Positions 63,611-64,000 of a DNA stretch of 64,000 bases are shown in pieces. Both the position numbers and the translations under genes were made by a program. This DNA comes from JAHBXE01 sp044222195 (GTDB lineage: Bacteria > Planctomycetota > Phycisphaerae > Phycisphaerales > UBA1924). A model generated the notes under the pieces. That model was not told where the DNA came from. It saw only the letters and a list, made by a program, of their open reading frames with translations, and did no database searches. Where the stretch lies: positions 124,001-188,000 of the forward strand of contig JBGANS010000005.1 of the NCBI GenBank assembly GCA_044222195.1, given 5' to 3'. Position 1 is the stretch's first letter. Every line of letters starts with the position of its first letter.

Positions 63611-64000
63611 TTAGTGCGGGCGATCCGCGGCGGGCTGAGGCGTCGGGATCGGCGTGTACACGCCGGGTGCGGCCCCCGCGGGCGGCACGGTTCCCGGCTG
63701 CTGCGCACCCCGGACCGCGCCCGACATGAGCATCTCGATCATCGGGTCGGTTTCAGAGTCCGTCAGAACCGTCAGCGTCGCATTGATCGCCGCGGCCTGG
63801 GCGATCCCCGCGCCCTTCACCGTGACCAGGTAGTTGGCGTCGTTGCCGCCCTCGACCGGGGCAAAGCTGACGTCCAGCGGCGTGCCCAGCCCGCTGCGCT
63901 GATCAATCTTCGTGATCTTGAACGGCTTGCCCGACCGGCTCGACACCTTGAAGGTCTTGCTGAACGGCTGGTTGAGCTCGATGATCCCGACATTGAGCCG
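63611..64000 (-). CDS. C-terminal part of a DUF1573/Ig-like protein
   Basis: The gene enters from beyond the right edge and ends at 63611. The visible 129 residues include a FSKTFKVSSRSGKPFKITKIDQ strand pair and YLVTVKGAGI, typical of DUF1573 Ig-like domains of planctomycete lipoproteins. The first in-frame start in the window (63946) is a GTG within the domain, so it is not the true start. It could be the first gene of the rhodanese unit. Confidence 0.6.
   Translation of the reverse strand, partial: RLNVGIIELNQPFSKTFKVSSRSGKPFKITKIDQRSGLGTPLDVSFAPVEGGNDANYLVTVKGAGIAQAAAINATLTVLTDSETDPMIEMLMSGAVRGAQQPGTVPPAGAAPGVYTPIPTPQPAADRPH

Noticed and set aside
1..64000. CRISPR arrays, insertion sequences, prophage or integrase genes
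   Set aside because: No direct-repeat arrays with spacers and no transposase or integrase motifs were seen on either strand.

Overview
The window is high-GC DNA that most resembles a member of the Planctomycetota, class Phycisphaerae. Three things point there. Seven secreted proteins end in a duplicated Cys/Asn/Asp module of the type YANCD-GSTG-LTANDFQCF, known to me as the GC-type dockerin of Phycisphaerales. Two large surface proteins begin with a LExLExR-type N-terminus common in planctomycete secreted proteins. A long inverted repeat resembles planctomycete intergenic repeats. I ran no database search, so the taxonomic call is inference. No CRISPR array, insertion sequence, tRNA or rRNA was found.

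Layout. 1-6.9 kb: a translationally coupled + strand polysaccharide/glycoconjugate cluster (glycosyltransferase fragment, methyltransferase, nucleotide-sugar dehydrogenase, glycosyltransferase-like protein, radical SAM enzyme, methyltransferase, two-module glycosyltransferase). 6.9-10.1 kb: a minus-strand group with PIN-PhoH ATPase, a DUF456 membrane protein and two unknowns. 10.2-17.3 kb: three secreted GC-dockerin proteins (DNRLRE-like, propeller-like, trypsin-like protease) around a divergent unknown gene. 17.3-19.1 kb: kbl and a RidA protein, then the inverted repeat. 19.1-23.6 kb: an MHS transporter and a minus-strand dnaX - small membrane protein - ybaB - NUDIX unit; dnaX carries what looks like a programmed -1 frameshift site. 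23.6-27.7 kb: unknowns, the signal recognition particle RNA on the minus strand, a PIN/TRAM membrane protein and a zinc-ribbon protein.

27.7-38.5 kb: an MsbA-like ABC exporter, two tandem paralogous glycosyltransferases, two paralogous cyclophilin-headed surface proteins, and a double-headed glycosyltransferase. 38.5-42.5 kb: two YkgJ-type Cys-cluster proteins coupled to a SpoIIE phosphatase, a cyclodeaminase-like protein and a lipoprotein amidase. 42.6-49.3 kb: metallo-beta-lactamase hydrolase, cardiolipin synthase, MntR-like repressor, DUF167 protein, a P1B-type metal ATPase and gpsA. 49.4-56.7 kb: four consecutive GC-dockerin proteins (glycoside-hydrolase-like, Asp-rich propeller-like, M1 peptidase, alpha/beta hydrolase), which look like a secreted degradative set. 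56.7-64 kb: housekeeping and redox genes, including an RluA synthase, a free-methionine sulfoxide reductase-like GAF protein, rpsR, a DoxX protein, two rhodaneses and the end of a DUF1573-like protein.

The most notable points are the dnaX frameshift signal in which the short form is the in-frame product, the SRP RNA with a non-GNRA apical loop, the seven-member GC-dockerin set, the inverted repeat, and two enzymes with altered signature residues (a cyclophilin domain and a metal ATPase).
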